DNA from: DATAXV01 sp036272915
GTDB lineage: Bacteria > Chloroflexota > Dormibacteria > Dormibacterales > Dormibacteraceae
DNA length: 13,311 nucleotides
Direction of reading: 5' to 3'
Assembly (NCBI GenBank): GCA_036272915.1
Contig: DATAXV010000068.1
Location: 1 to 13,311, forward strand
Shown: positions 6,229-12,308 of the stretch, piece by piece
Position numbering within the stretch: position 1 is the first letter of the stretch
How the letters are laid out: the number at the start of each line of letters is the position of its first letter
The notes under the pieces: model-generated
The model's input: the letters and a program-made list of their open reading frames with translations, nothing else
Databases searched by the model: none
Told to the model about the DNA's origin: nothing
Position numbers and translations under genes: made by a program

Positions 6229-7687
6229 GCGCGACGTCCGCTGGCTCGTCGGCCAGTGCCTGATGATCGGGCTGCCGGGACCCGAGCTCGACTACGAGTC
6301 CAGCGCCCTCATCGCCCGCCACCTGATCAACAACGTGATCCTCTTCCGCCACAACGCCCCCGACCCGGTCTCGACCAGGCGCCTGACCGACGAGCTCCAG
6401 TCCTTCGCCAAGGTCGAGACCGGCGTGCCCATGCTGATCGCGGCCGACCAGGAGGGAGGGCGGGTCCAGCGGCTGGTCAACGGGGCGACGCGGCTGCCCA
6501 GCGCCATGCTCATGGGCAGGGCCGGCCCGGGCCACGTCCGCGCCGTGGCCGAGATCGCCGGCCGGGAGCTTCTCGCCTCCGGGGTGAACATGGTCCTGGC
6601 GCCCGTCGCCGACGTCAACAACAACCCCCTCAACCCGGTCATCGGCGTCCGCTCCTTCGGCGAGGACCCGGTCGCGGTGGCCGCCTGCGTCACCGCCGCC
6701 GTCGAGGGCTACCACTCGGCCGGGATCGTCTGCTGCGCCAAGCACTTCCCCGGCCACGGCGACACCGAGGCCGACTCCCACCTGCTGATGCCGACCGTGG
6801 CCGCCCCGACCACGGTCATCGAGCGCCGGGAGCTGCCCCCCTTCGAGGCCGCCATCGCCGCCGGCGTCGACGCGGTCATGACCGGCCACCTGTCGATGCC
6901 CGCGATCGATGACTCGAGGCGCCCGGCCACGCTCTCGACGCCGCTCACCACCGGCCTGCTCCGGCGCCGGCTCGGCTTCGAGGGCCTGGTCTGCACCGAC
7001 TCGATGGAGATGGGCGGGGTCGTCCACCACCACCCCGACTTCGGCGAGGTCGCGGTCCGAGCCTTCGAGGCGGGCAACGATCTGATCGCGGTGCCCCACT
7101 CGGTGGCTCGCTGCGAGGCCGCGGTCACCGGCATCCTGGAGGCGGTGGCAGCGGGCCGGATCACCCTCGACCGGTTGCGGCTGTCGGCGACCCGCGTGGC
7201 CGCCGCCCGCGACCGGGCCAGGGTCCCCAAGGAGGCCGGCGGCCTCGACCTCGCCCACCACGCCGAGACCGTCGAGCGCGCGGTCCGTGCCGGTGTGCGG
7301 GTCACCTCCCGTCCCGACCTCCTGCCCCTGCGAGGGAGGATCGGCGTCACCAGCTACGACAGCGGCGGCGCCACCGGCGCCGAGGAGGCGCGCCAGCGCG
7401 ACGACGACCCCTTCGTGGCGGCGGCGGCGCGGCGGGGCGCGATCTCCCGCCGGCCGGGGGAGACGCTGGCGGTCGATTCGCTGCTGATCGGCGTGCACCG
7501 CCCCAGCCCGGGGCAGATCACCCTGCTCGAGGGGCTGGCCAGGGAGCGGGCGGGGATGGCGGTGGTCTGCCTTCGCGAGCCCTATGCCCTGGCCGGGCTG
7601 CGGGACAAGGTCGCGGTGGTCGAGGCCTGCGACGACGGGCCGTTCGCCATCGAGGCGGCGCTGGATCGGGTGCTCGGCGTCGGCTGA
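6221..7687 (+). CDS. nagZ: Beta-N-acetylglucosaminidase, NagZ type (glycoside hydrolase family 3)
   Basis: A 488-residue GH3 enzyme that releases GlcNAc from muropeptides or GlcNAc-MurNAc. It shows DQEGGRVQRL (76-85), RSFGEDP (144-150), KHFPGHGDTEADSH (174-187) carrying the flexible-loop His/Asp dyad typical of NagZ, and the nucleophile Asp260 in VCTDSMEMGG (257-266). No signal peptide or lipobox is present, unlike Bacillus NagZ. After the barrel (about residue 335) there is a further domain of about 145 residues, as in two-domain NagZ proteins. It contains a segment rich in G, D and R and ends near ALDRVLGVG. The ATG at 6221 overlaps the murQ end by 8 bp. The frame stays open upstream inside murQ, but an earlier start would make a non-homologous arginine-rich extension. 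The gene ends 7 bp before a convergent gene. Confidence 0.94.
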   Translation: MIERDVRWLVGQCLMIGLPGPELDYESSALIARHLINNVILFRHNAPDPVSTRRLTDELQSFAKVETGVPMLIAADQEGGRVQRLVNGATRLPSAMLMGRAGPGHVRAVAEIAGRELLASGVNMVLAPVADVNNNPLNPVIGVRSFGEDPVAVAACVTAAVEGYHSAGIVCCAKHFPGHGDTEADSHLLMPTVAAPTTVIERRELPPFEAAIAAGVDAVMTGHLSMPAIDDSRRPATLSTPLTTGLLRRRLGFEGLVCTDSMEMGGVVHHHPDFGEVAVRAFEAGNDLIAVPHSVARCEAAVTGILEAVAAGRITLDRLRLSATRVAAARDRARVPKEAGGLDLAHHAETVERAVRAGVRVTSRPDLLPLRGRIGVTSYDSGGATGAEEARQRDDDPFVAAAARRGAISRRPGETLAVDSLLIGVHRPSPGQITLLEGLARERAGMAVVCLREPYALAGLRDKVAVVEACDDGPFAIEAALDRVLGVG

Positions 7688-7702
7688 CCCGCGCTCAGCG
7701 GG
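7688..7702. terminator. Short hairpin between convergent genes
   Basis: CCCGC (7688-7692) and GCGGG (7698-7702) flank the loop GCTCA, which contains the complement of the minus-strand gene's stop codon. It begins directly after the nagZ stop. It could act as a bidirectional terminator, but the stem is only 5 bp and lacks T-runs. Confidence 0.35.
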
Positions 7703-8318
7703 GCGAGGCCTGGCCGGAGAGGACGACGCCGAGGGCGACCAGCAGCGTCAGCGCCACCCCGCCGAGGGCACCGACCAGGTTGGGGTGGACGTGCCAGAAG
7801 GGCAGCACCCCGGGGTACTCGCCGGCGAGCCGGCGCAGGCTACGCTCCTCGAACTCGAGGCCGTCCTCGCCCAGGTCGAGGGCGGAGCGGAGCCGGATCA
7901 CGTCCTCGTCGCTCCAGAGACCGATGCGGAGGGAGAGCGCGACCCTGCCCGAGCCGTCGCGGAGGATGGCGTACCGGGCTCGGCCGCTGGTCGGGGTCAG
8001 GTAGGTGCAGCCGACGGCCTCGACCAGCGAGGACCGCGGGATCGAGCGCCAGCGCAGCCGGATCCGCCGGCGCACCGCCGCCGCGCCGACCTCGATGACC
8101 GGGCGGAGGGACAGTCCCAGCCAGATCAGGTAGAGCGACCAGAGCACGCCCAGCGCCCCCGCCTCCTGGAACCAGATCCACTGCTGGCGGGCGAGCGGGG
8201 CGACGGCGAAGAGCACCACGCCGGCGACCAGGACGGCGCCGGCCGCGATCAGCCGGGTCCGGCGGGCGGCCCGCAGGCGGATGGGACCCGGCCGCAGGGT
8301 CAGGATCGGGGCGTCCAC
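7695..8318 (-). CDS. Membrane protein with PH-like domain
   Basis: A 207-residue protein. Residues about 22-42 (IAAGAVLVAGVVLFAVAPLA) and 51-70 (GALGVLWSLYLIWLGLSL) look like a membrane hairpin. They are followed by a soluble domain (about 72-150), rich in alternating hydrophobic strands (IPRSSLVEAVGCTYL, ARYAILRDGSG), that resembles the bacterial PH-like domain of small membrane proteins. A last hydrophobic segment spans 181-201. The start is the GTG at 8318, because TATAGT (8333-8328) places +1 three bases upstream of it. The frame is open farther upstream but would add a basic, low-complexity leader overlapping the promoter. The gene is convergent with nagZ and divergent from arsR. Its role is unknown; family members often sit in membrane-stress or cell-envelope contexts. 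Confidence 0.7.
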   Translation of the reverse strand: MDAPILTLRPGPIRLRAARRTRLIAAGAVLVAGVVLFAVAPLARQQWIWFQEAGALGVLWSLYLIWLGLSLRPVIEVGAAAVRRRIRLRWRSIPRSSLVEAVGCTYLTPTSGRARYAILRDGSGRVALSLRIGLWSDEDVIRLRSALDLGEDGLEFEERSLRRLAGEYPGVLPFWHVHPNLVGALGGVALTLLVALGVVLSGQASPR

Positions 8319-8327
8319 GGCGAGCCG

Positions 8328-8333
8328 ACTATA
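8328..8333 (-). promoter_or_regulatory. -10 element of the PH-like membrane protein gene, near-leaderless
   Basis: Minus-strand TATAGT (5/6 to TATAAT) puts +1 at about 8321, three nucleotides before the GTG at 8318. There is no Shine-Dalgarno site and no clear -35. Confidence 0.4.
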
Positions 8334-8401
8334 GCGCGCGCGCCGGGAGGTCCGGGCCGGCGATCTCCGAGGGAGCATTCGATTTGTTGTGAAACGGTCC
8401 C

Positions 8402-8419
8402 GACCGGTATCGTCCGGTC
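8402..8419 (+). promoter_or_regulatory. arsR promoter and probable autoregulatory operator
   Basis: GACCGGTATCGTCCGGTC is an inverted repeat with perfect 6-bp arms (8402-8407 and 8414-8419), and its 6-bp centre is exactly the -10 hexamer TATCGT (8408-8413). The expected +1 is 8420, the A of the arsR ATG, so the transcript is predicted leaderless. A further half-site makes an overlapping dyad, CGGTC-CC-GACCG (8395-8406). TTGTGA at 8387-8392 is a weak -35. ArsR proteins typically bind such dyads over their own promoter and block RNA polymerase. Confidence 0.6.
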
Positions 8420-8737
8420 ATGCGTGCCCTGCACCACCCCGCGATCGAGTCGGTCGACCTGGAGACGGTGCTCAGGGCCCTGGCCGATCCGGTCAGGCTG
8501 CGCATGATCGGGCAGCTGGCCGATCCCAGGGGGTCGGTCTGTGGCGGCTTCGACGTGCCGGTGAGCATGTCCACCCTCTCCCACCACCTCAAGGTCCTGC
8601 GCGAGGCGGGCCTGCTCCGGGTCATCCCGGAGGGCAGCTTCCGGCGCCACCAGCTCCGCCTCGAGGACATGGAGGATCGCTTCCCCGGCCTGCTCTCCTC
8701 CGTCCTCCGGGCGATGGGGGATCCGACCATCCAGTGA
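8420..8737 (+). CDS. ArsR-family winged-helix transcriptional regulator
   Basis: A 105-residue protein of the ArsR/SmtB fold. ALADPVRLRMIGQLAD (20-35) is the typical helix, and MSTLSHHLKVLREAGLL (50-66) is the recognition helix with the usual SxHLxxLxxAGLL pattern. A wing around VIPEGSFRRHQLR (68-80) follows. The ELCVCDL metal site of arsenic and cadmium sensors is absent, and there is only one cysteine (C41, in SVCGG), so metal sensing by that site is unlikely. Related proteins without the motif often regulate an adjacent transporter or enzyme through an organic ligand or a redox change. The stop overlaps the GTG of the acetyltransferase gene by 4 bp (GTGA), so both are one transcript controlled by the dyad at 8402-8419. 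Confidence 0.88.
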   Translation: MRALHHPAIESVDLETVLRALADPVRLRMIGQLADPRGSVCGGFDVPVSMSTLSHHLKVLREAGLLRVIPEGSFRRHQLRLEDMEDRFPGLLSSVLRAMGDPTIQ

Positions 8738-9240
8738 GCGAGCGGGTCGAGCGGGTGCGGTTGCGCCACCCCGAGAGGGGAGACATGGAGCTGCTGGAGG
8801 AGCTCGCCGGGGACGAGGCGAGAGGACCCTGGGACGCCTTCGACGACCCGCCCGACCAGATGCTGACCTCGGCCCAGTTCGAGGGCGGCATGCGCATCGT
8901 CGAGCTGGAGGATGGGACCGCCGTCGGGCGCGTCTCCTACATCCGCCTTCCCTGGGGACCGAACCGGCTCAGCCTGGCCTGGCGCATCGGCATCACCGTC
9001 CATCCCGCCTGGCGGAGGCGGGGGATCGGCGCCGCCGCGCAGCGACGGCTGGCCTCCGACCTCCTCGCCGCCTCGTCGGCGAATCGCGTCGAGGCCGACA
9101 CCGACATCGAGAACATTCCGGAGCAGCGGGCGCTGGAGCGGGCCGGTTTCCGCCGCGAGGGCGTGGCAAGGGGGGCCCAGTACCGCCTCGGCCGCTGGCA
9201 CGATCGGGTGCTCTACGGCGTGGTCCGAGGAGACCTCTAG
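8734..9240 (+). CDS. GNAT-family N-acetyltransferase
   Basis: A 168-residue GCN5-related acetyltransferase, RimJ/RimL-like. The acetyl-CoA pyrophosphate loop (motif A) is ITVHPAWRRRGIGAAAQRRL, about 87-106, with the R-R-x-G-x-G/A signature. The later NIPEQRALERAGFRREGVAR (127-146) corresponds to motif B, where an N/E pair and an AGF turn are typical, and RWHDRVLYGV (154-163) is the usual C-terminal strand. The acceptor substrate cannot be deduced. I chose the GTG at 8734 because it overlaps the arsR stop (GTGA); ATG 8785 would remove the first strand. Co-transcription with the ArsR-type regulator suggests an inducible modification or resistance function, but a small metabolite or protein N-terminus is equally possible. 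A hairpin terminator follows. Confidence 0.85.
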   Translation: MSERVERVRLRHPERGDMELLEELAGDEARGPWDAFDDPPDQMLTSAQFEGGMRIVELEDGTAVGRVSYIRLPWGPNRLSLAWRIGITVHPAWRRRGIGAAAQRRLASDLLAASSANRVEADTDIENIPEQRALERAGFRREGVARGAQYRLGRWHDRVLYGVVRGDL

Positions 9241-9245
9241 AGAAA

Positions 9246-9262
9246 CCCCCAACACATGGGGG
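9246..9262 (+). terminator. Hairpin after the acetyltransferase gene
   Basis: CCCCC (9246-9250) and GGGGG (9258-9262) form a perfect 5-bp stem with a 7-nt loop, five bases after the stop. There is no T-run. Its position supports termination of the arsR-GNAT transcript. Confidence 0.45.
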
Positions 9263-9318
9263 ACAAGTGATCATCACCTACTGCATAGACGGTGAATCAT
9301 TTGGTGTAGGCAATGTAG

Positions 9319-9346
9319 TTGACGCGCGCCTGTATAACCGTATACT
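9319..9346 (+). promoter_or_regulatory. Distal promoter of the gntR-nagA operon
   Basis: TTGACG (9319-9324, 5/6) and TATACT (9341-9346, 5/6) are separated by 16 bp, the best sigma70-like match in the window. The expected start near 9353 gives a leader of about 204 nt before gntR. The -10 overlaps the operator copy at 9332-9345, so repression by a bound regulator would be direct. Confidence 0.55.
9332..9345. promoter_or_regulatory. Operator copy 1 (GntR-type dyad)
   Basis: GTATAACCGTATAC has 5-bp perfect arms (GTATA and TATAC) around ACCG and covers the -10 of the distal promoter. The 13-mer from 9333 differs by one base from the one at 9540-9552. The GT...AC-ended, TA-containing dyad is in line with the operators known for the HutC branch of GntR regulators. 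It is probably bound by the product of the adjacent gntR gene; that is inference. Confidence 0.6.
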
Positions 9347-9389
9347 GACTGTAGTAACCGCATCCCCGACGGGGGCCGTGACAATCGAA

Positions 9390-9518
9390 TACCTGGTACG
9401 GCCCGGCGCGGCGGGGGGAAGCTTTTGAGATGAGATCCAGACACGATCTGGAGAGGTCGGGAGACGACCCGGAGGGACGGAGGGAGCTTGTTCTCCGTCG
9501 GCCGTGCCGCACCAGGTA
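9390..9518 (+). ncRNA. Possible structured leader RNA domain upstream of gntR-nagA
   Basis: Positions 9390-9407 pair with 9501-9518 over 18 nt with two single mismatches (8 + 4 + 4 bp). The enclosed segment contains three hairpins: TCCAGA/TCTGGA (9436-9452), GGTCG/CGACC (9455-9469) and GACGGAG/CTCCGTC (9476-9499). The loop of the third contains AGCTT (9485-9489), complementary to AAGCT in the single-stranded part at 9419-9423, so a pseudoknot is possible. A CCCC/GGGG hairpin precedes the domain (9364-9374). No known riboswitch or ribozyme core was recognised; in particular I do not see a glmS-like sequence. No open reading frame here is convincing. It may be a regulatory leader, a separate small RNA, or chance pairing in GC-rich DNA. 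Confidence 0.35.
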
Positions 9519-9539
9519 ACCCGATGCGTCCCATGTTGA

Positions 9540-9552
9540 TATAACCTTATAC
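9540..9552 (+). promoter_or_regulatory. Operator copy 2 with overlapping proximal -10
   Basis: TATAACCTTATAC matches 12 of 13 bases of the copy at 9333-9345 and contains the perfect dyad TATAA-CC-TTATA (9540-9551). TATAAC at 9540-9545 is a 5/6 -10 that would start transcription near 9552, five bases before the gntR ATG; no Shine-Dalgarno site is present. The two copies are 207 bp apart, near an integral number of helical turns. Confidence 0.55.
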
Positions 9553-9556
9553 GGAC

Positions 9557-10282
9557 ATGAGGGCAGGGCCGCTGTACAGCCAGACCGCTGACGCCCTGCG
9601 CCTGCGGATCTCCAGGGGCATGTGGCGCCAGGGCGACCGTCTTCCCTCCGAGCTCCAGCTCTGCGATGAGTTCGGCGTCAGCAGCATCACCATGCGGAGG
9701 GCGGTGGGCACGCTGGTCAACGAGGGCCTCCTGGTCCGGATCCAGGGCAAGGGGACATACGTCGCCTCCGACCACGCCGTGGTCCAGGGCCCTCCCCGTC
9801 TGACCTCCTTCACCCAGGACATGGAGCGCCGCGGCTGGCGGCCGAGCGCCCGCCTGATCGGCATCGAGACGGTCCGGGCGCCGCTCCACATCGCCCACCA
9901 GCTGGGCCTCCCCGAGGGGGCGCTGCTGACCAGCGTCCGCCGCGTCCGCCTCGCCGACGACCATCCGGTCGCGATCCAGGTCGCGCACCTGCCCTCGCTG
10001 CTGCTCCCGGGGATCGAGCGCTTTGACTTCGCGGCGGAGTCGCTCTACGGGATCATGCGGCGGGAGTACGGGCTGGAGCCGGCGGTGGCGACCGAGACCT
10101 ACCGGGCCAGCAAGGTGACCGAGGACGAGGCGGAGCTGCTCGAGGTCGAGCCGGAGAGCGCCGCCCTGCGCGCCGAGCGGCTGACCACCGACAGCACCGG
10201 CCGGCGGGTGGAGCTGGTCGAGTCGGTGATGCGCGGCGACCGCTACACGCTCTCGCTGCGGCTGTCGGCGAGCGCTCGATGA
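9557..10282 (+). CDS. GntR-family (HutC subfamily) regulator of amino-sugar catabolism, NagR/DasR type
   Basis: A 241-residue repressor-type protein. Residues 5-70 are a GntR winged helix: PLYSQTADALRLRIS, RLPSELQLCDEFGVSSITMRRA, then EGLLVRIQGKGTYV. Residues about 92-235 are the UTRA effector domain, with RRGWRPSARLI at its start. NagR and DasR, the closest functional models, release DNA on binding GlcN-6-P or GlcNAc-6-P and control nag genes. The four genes from here on overlap by ATGA, so it sits at the head of its own operon, and the paired dyads upstream (9332-9345, 9540-9552) are the likely autoregulatory sites. Effector identity is inferred from neighbours. The ATG at 9557 has no Shine-Dalgarno sequence, consistent with the short or leaderless transcript from the proximal -10. 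Confidence 0.9.
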   Translation: MRAGPLYSQTADALRLRISRGMWRQGDRLPSELQLCDEFGVSSITMRRAVGTLVNEGLLVRIQGKGTYVASDHAVVQGPPRLTSFTQDMERRGWRPSARLIGIETVRAPLHIAHQLGLPEGALLTSVRRVRLADDHPVAIQVAHLPSLLLPGIERFDFAAESLYGIMRREYGLEPAVATETYRASKVTEDEAELLEVEPESAALRAERLTTDSTGRRVELVESVMRGDRYTLSLRLSASAR

Positions 10283-11424
10283 GGCTGCTGCTGCGCGGCC
10301 GCGTCGTCACCCCGCTGGAGGAGCTGGAGCAGGGCTGGGTCCTGGTCCGCGGCGACCGTGTGGCCGAGATCGGCACCGGCCCCGCCCCCTCCGCCGACCG
10401 GGTTCGCGGCGGGCCCGGCCACGTCGTCGCCCCCGGTCTCATCGATCTCCAGGTCAACGGGTGCGGCGGCCACGACGCTGCCGAGGGCGCGGAGTCGATG
10501 GCGGCCATGGCCCGGCACCTGCCGGCGAGCGGCGTGACCGGCTTCCTGGCCACCGTCATCACCGCCCCGATCGACGATCTGGTCGCCTCCTGCGAGGCCT
10601 CCCGCCGGGTCCCCGACGAGGGGGCGAGACTGCTCGGCGTCCACGTCGAGGGGCCCTTCCTGAGCCGGGCCAAGCGGGGCGCCCACGATCCGGCGCTGCT
10701 CCAGGACCCGACCCCGGAGGCGGTCTCGCGACTGGCCCGCGCCCGCCCGCGGCTGCTCACCCTGGCCCCGGAGCTGCCCGGCGCCGAGGAGGCGGTGGCG
10801 ACGCTGCTCGCCGCCGGCGTCCGCGTCTCCGTGGGCCACACCTCGGCCGACCACGCCCAGGCCCTGCGCGGCTTCGCCTCCGGCATCGGCTTCGCCACCC
10901 ACCTCTTCAACGCGATGAACCCGATCCACCACCGGGAGCCCGGTATGGCCGGCGCCGTCCTCACCGAGCCCGGGGTCACCGCCGGCCTGATCGCCGACGG
11001 CGTCCACGTCCACCCGGCCATGCTCCGGCTCGCGATCGGGCTCAAGGGCCCGGACCGGATCGCCCTGACCACCGACTCGGTGGCGGCGGCGGGGTCGCCG
11101 CCAGGCCGCTACCGCATCGGCGACCGCGACGTGATCAGCGATGGGGTCACCGTCCGCCTGGCCGACGGCGACACGCTGGCCGGCGGCGCCTCGACCCTGG
11201 ACCAGCAGATCCGGATCGTCTGCTCCTTTCCCGGCGTCGGCCTGCGCCGGGCCGTGCAGATGGCCAGCCTCAGCTCGGCCCGCGCGATCGGCGAGGAGGA
11301 GCTGGGACGGATCGCGCCGGGCGGGCCGGCCGACCTGGTCCTGCTCGATCCGGCGCTCGAGGTCAGCCTGACCCTGCGCGCCGGCGAGAGCATCTATGAG
11401 CGCGAGGGGGTGGCGGTGGGATGA
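10279..11424 (+). CDS. nagA: N-acetylglucosamine-6-phosphate deacetylase NagA
   Basis: A 381-residue amidohydrolase that removes acetate from GlcNAc-6-P to give GlcN-6-P. The family blocks are all present: APGLIDLQVNGCGGHD (51-66), HVEGPFL (122-128) with metal ligand Glu124, SVGHTSADHAQA (184-195) with His187, ATHLFNAMNP (206-215) with His208, LIADGVHVHP (237-246) and TTDS with the catalytic Asp266. Gln58 at the first metal position and Glu/His/His at the second are the arrangement of single-metal E. coli-like enzymes. The ATG overlaps the gntR stop by 4 bp (ATGA), and its own stop overlaps the kinase start in the same way. Its substrate would come both from the GlcNAc kinase and from MurQ. 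Confidence 0.96.
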   Translation: MRLLLRGRVVTPLEELEQGWVLVRGDRVAEIGTGPAPSADRVRGGPGHVVAPGLIDLQVNGCGGHDAAEGAESMAAMARHLPASGVTGFLATVITAPIDDLVASCEASRRVPDEGARLLGVHVEGPFLSRAKRGAHDPALLQDPTPEAVSRLARARPRLLTLAPELPGAEEAVATLLAAGVRVSVGHTSADHAQALRGFASGIGFATHLFNAMNPIHHREPGMAGAVLTEPGVTAGLIADGVHVHPAMLRLAIGLKGPDRIALTTDSVAAAGSPPGRYRIGDRDVISDGVTVRLADGDTLAGGASTLDQQIRIVCSFPGVGLRRAVQMASLSSARAIGEEELGRIAPGGPADLVLLDPALEVSLTLRAGESIYEREGVAVG

Positions 11425-12308
11425 GCGGCATCATCGTCGGGCTCGACATCGGCGGCACCGGGACCCGCGCCGTGGCCTGGAGCGATGGCTTCCAGCCGGC
11501 CGAGGCCATCGGCGGCGCCGGCAACCCGGCCGGCATCGGCCTGGACGCCGCCCGGCGGAACCTGAGCGGCGTGCTCGCCGAGCTGGTCGACGGCGCCTCT
11601 GTCGACGCCCTCTGCGCCGGCGCCGCCGGTGCCGACGGGGCGTGGGCCAACGAGCAGCTGACCACGCTCCTCTCCGAGCTCGTGCCCGGGGCCAGGGTCC
11701 GGGTCGTCAACGACGGCCACCTGCCGCTGGCGGCGGCGGGGCTCTCGGCGGGCGTCGTCCTCATCGCCGGGACCGGCTCCATCGCCTACGGCCGCGCCGG
11801 GAGCGGCGAGGAGGCGAGGGCCGGCGGCTGGGGCCACCTGCTTGGCGACGAGGGCAGCGGCTACGGGACGGTCAAGGAGACGATCCGGAGCATGCTCCTC
11901 GCCCGCGACGAGGCCCGACCCCTGAGCCGGGTCCACCGCGCCCTGCTCGAGGCGACCGGCTGCGAGGATCCCCTCGACCTCCTCCATCGCTTCCACGAGC
12001 ACAAGGAGCCGGACCGGTGGGCTGCCTTCAGCGGCGTCGTCTTCGAGGCGGCCGAGGCCGACCCCGAGGCGGCGCGGGTCATCGAGGGCGGGGCGGCCGA
12101 GCTGGCCGCGTCCGCGCAGCGGGTGCGCGACCGCCTCGATCCGGCGCTGCCCGTCGTCCTCGCCGGGGGCCTCCTGCTCGGCCAGCCGGTGCTGGAGGCG
12201 GCGGTGCGGCGCCGGCTCGGCGGGACCGTGGTCCGGCTCGAGGCGAGGCCGGTCGACGGAGCCCTCCGTCTGGCCAGGGAGCTGGCTGGAGCAGGATGGG
12301 AGGGATGA
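11421..12308 (+). CDS. BadF/BadG-type sugar kinase, probable GlcNAc/MurNAc kinase
   Basis: A 295-residue ASKHA-fold kinase of the BadF/BadG/BcrA/BcrD family, which includes human GlcNAc kinase and bacterial MurK. It shows the phosphate-1 loop GLDIGGTGTR (7-16), the catalytic aspartate in VVNDGH (Asp98), the adenosine-side loop AGTGSIAYG (116-124) and GGWGHLLGDEGSG (135-147). VVLAGGLLLGQPV near 245-257 is the final nucleotide-binding block. Position between nagA and the deaminase indicates phosphorylation of GlcNAc at O6. Because no PTS or anmK is in the window while murQ is, this enzyme may also phosphorylate MurNAc, as MurK of Clostridium does; that dual activity is inference. It overlaps its neighbours by ATGA on both sides. 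Confidence 0.88.
   Translation: MSGIIVGLDIGGTGTRAVAWSDGFQPAEAIGGAGNPAGIGLDAARRNLSGVLAELVDGASVDALCAGAAGADGAWANEQLTTLLSELVPGARVRVVNDGHLPLAAAGLSAGVVLIAGTGSIAYGRAGSGEEARAGGWGHLLGDEGSGYGTVKETIRSMLLARDEARPLSRVHRALLEATGCEDPLDLLHRFHEHKEPDRWAAFSGVVFEAAEADPEAARVIEGGAAELAASAQRVRDRLDPALPVVLAGGLLLGQPVLEAAVRRRLGGTVVRLEARPVDGALRLARELAGAGWEG

Larger units (their letters stand above)
9241..9556. other. 316-bp non-coding region before the amino-sugar operon
   Basis: This is the longest gene-free stretch. In order it holds the acetyltransferase terminator (9246-9262), an AT-richer segment (9263-9360) with the promoter and operator copy 1, the fold-prone segment (9390-9518), and operator copy 2 next to the gntR start. 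Frames through it on either strand lack ribosome sites and coding-like composition. Confidence 0.7.

Noticed and set aside
6137..7498. Long minus-strand open frame opposite nagZ
   Set aside because: Same reason: an antisense shadow of a complete GH3 gene, with repetitive G/D/H/R composition and no ribosome site.
9353..9556. glmS ribozyme or a known riboswitch in the nag leader
   Set aside because: The context invited it, but I could not find a recognisable conserved core; I kept only an unclassified structured-RNA candidate.
9278..9988. Minus-strand frames across the gntR upstream region
   Set aside because: They run through the promoter and operators and into the antisense of gntR, with no start signal or recognisable domain.
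10053..11072. Minus-strand frame opposite gntR-nagA
   Set aside because: S/R/A/P-rich antisense shadow over conserved nagA motifs.
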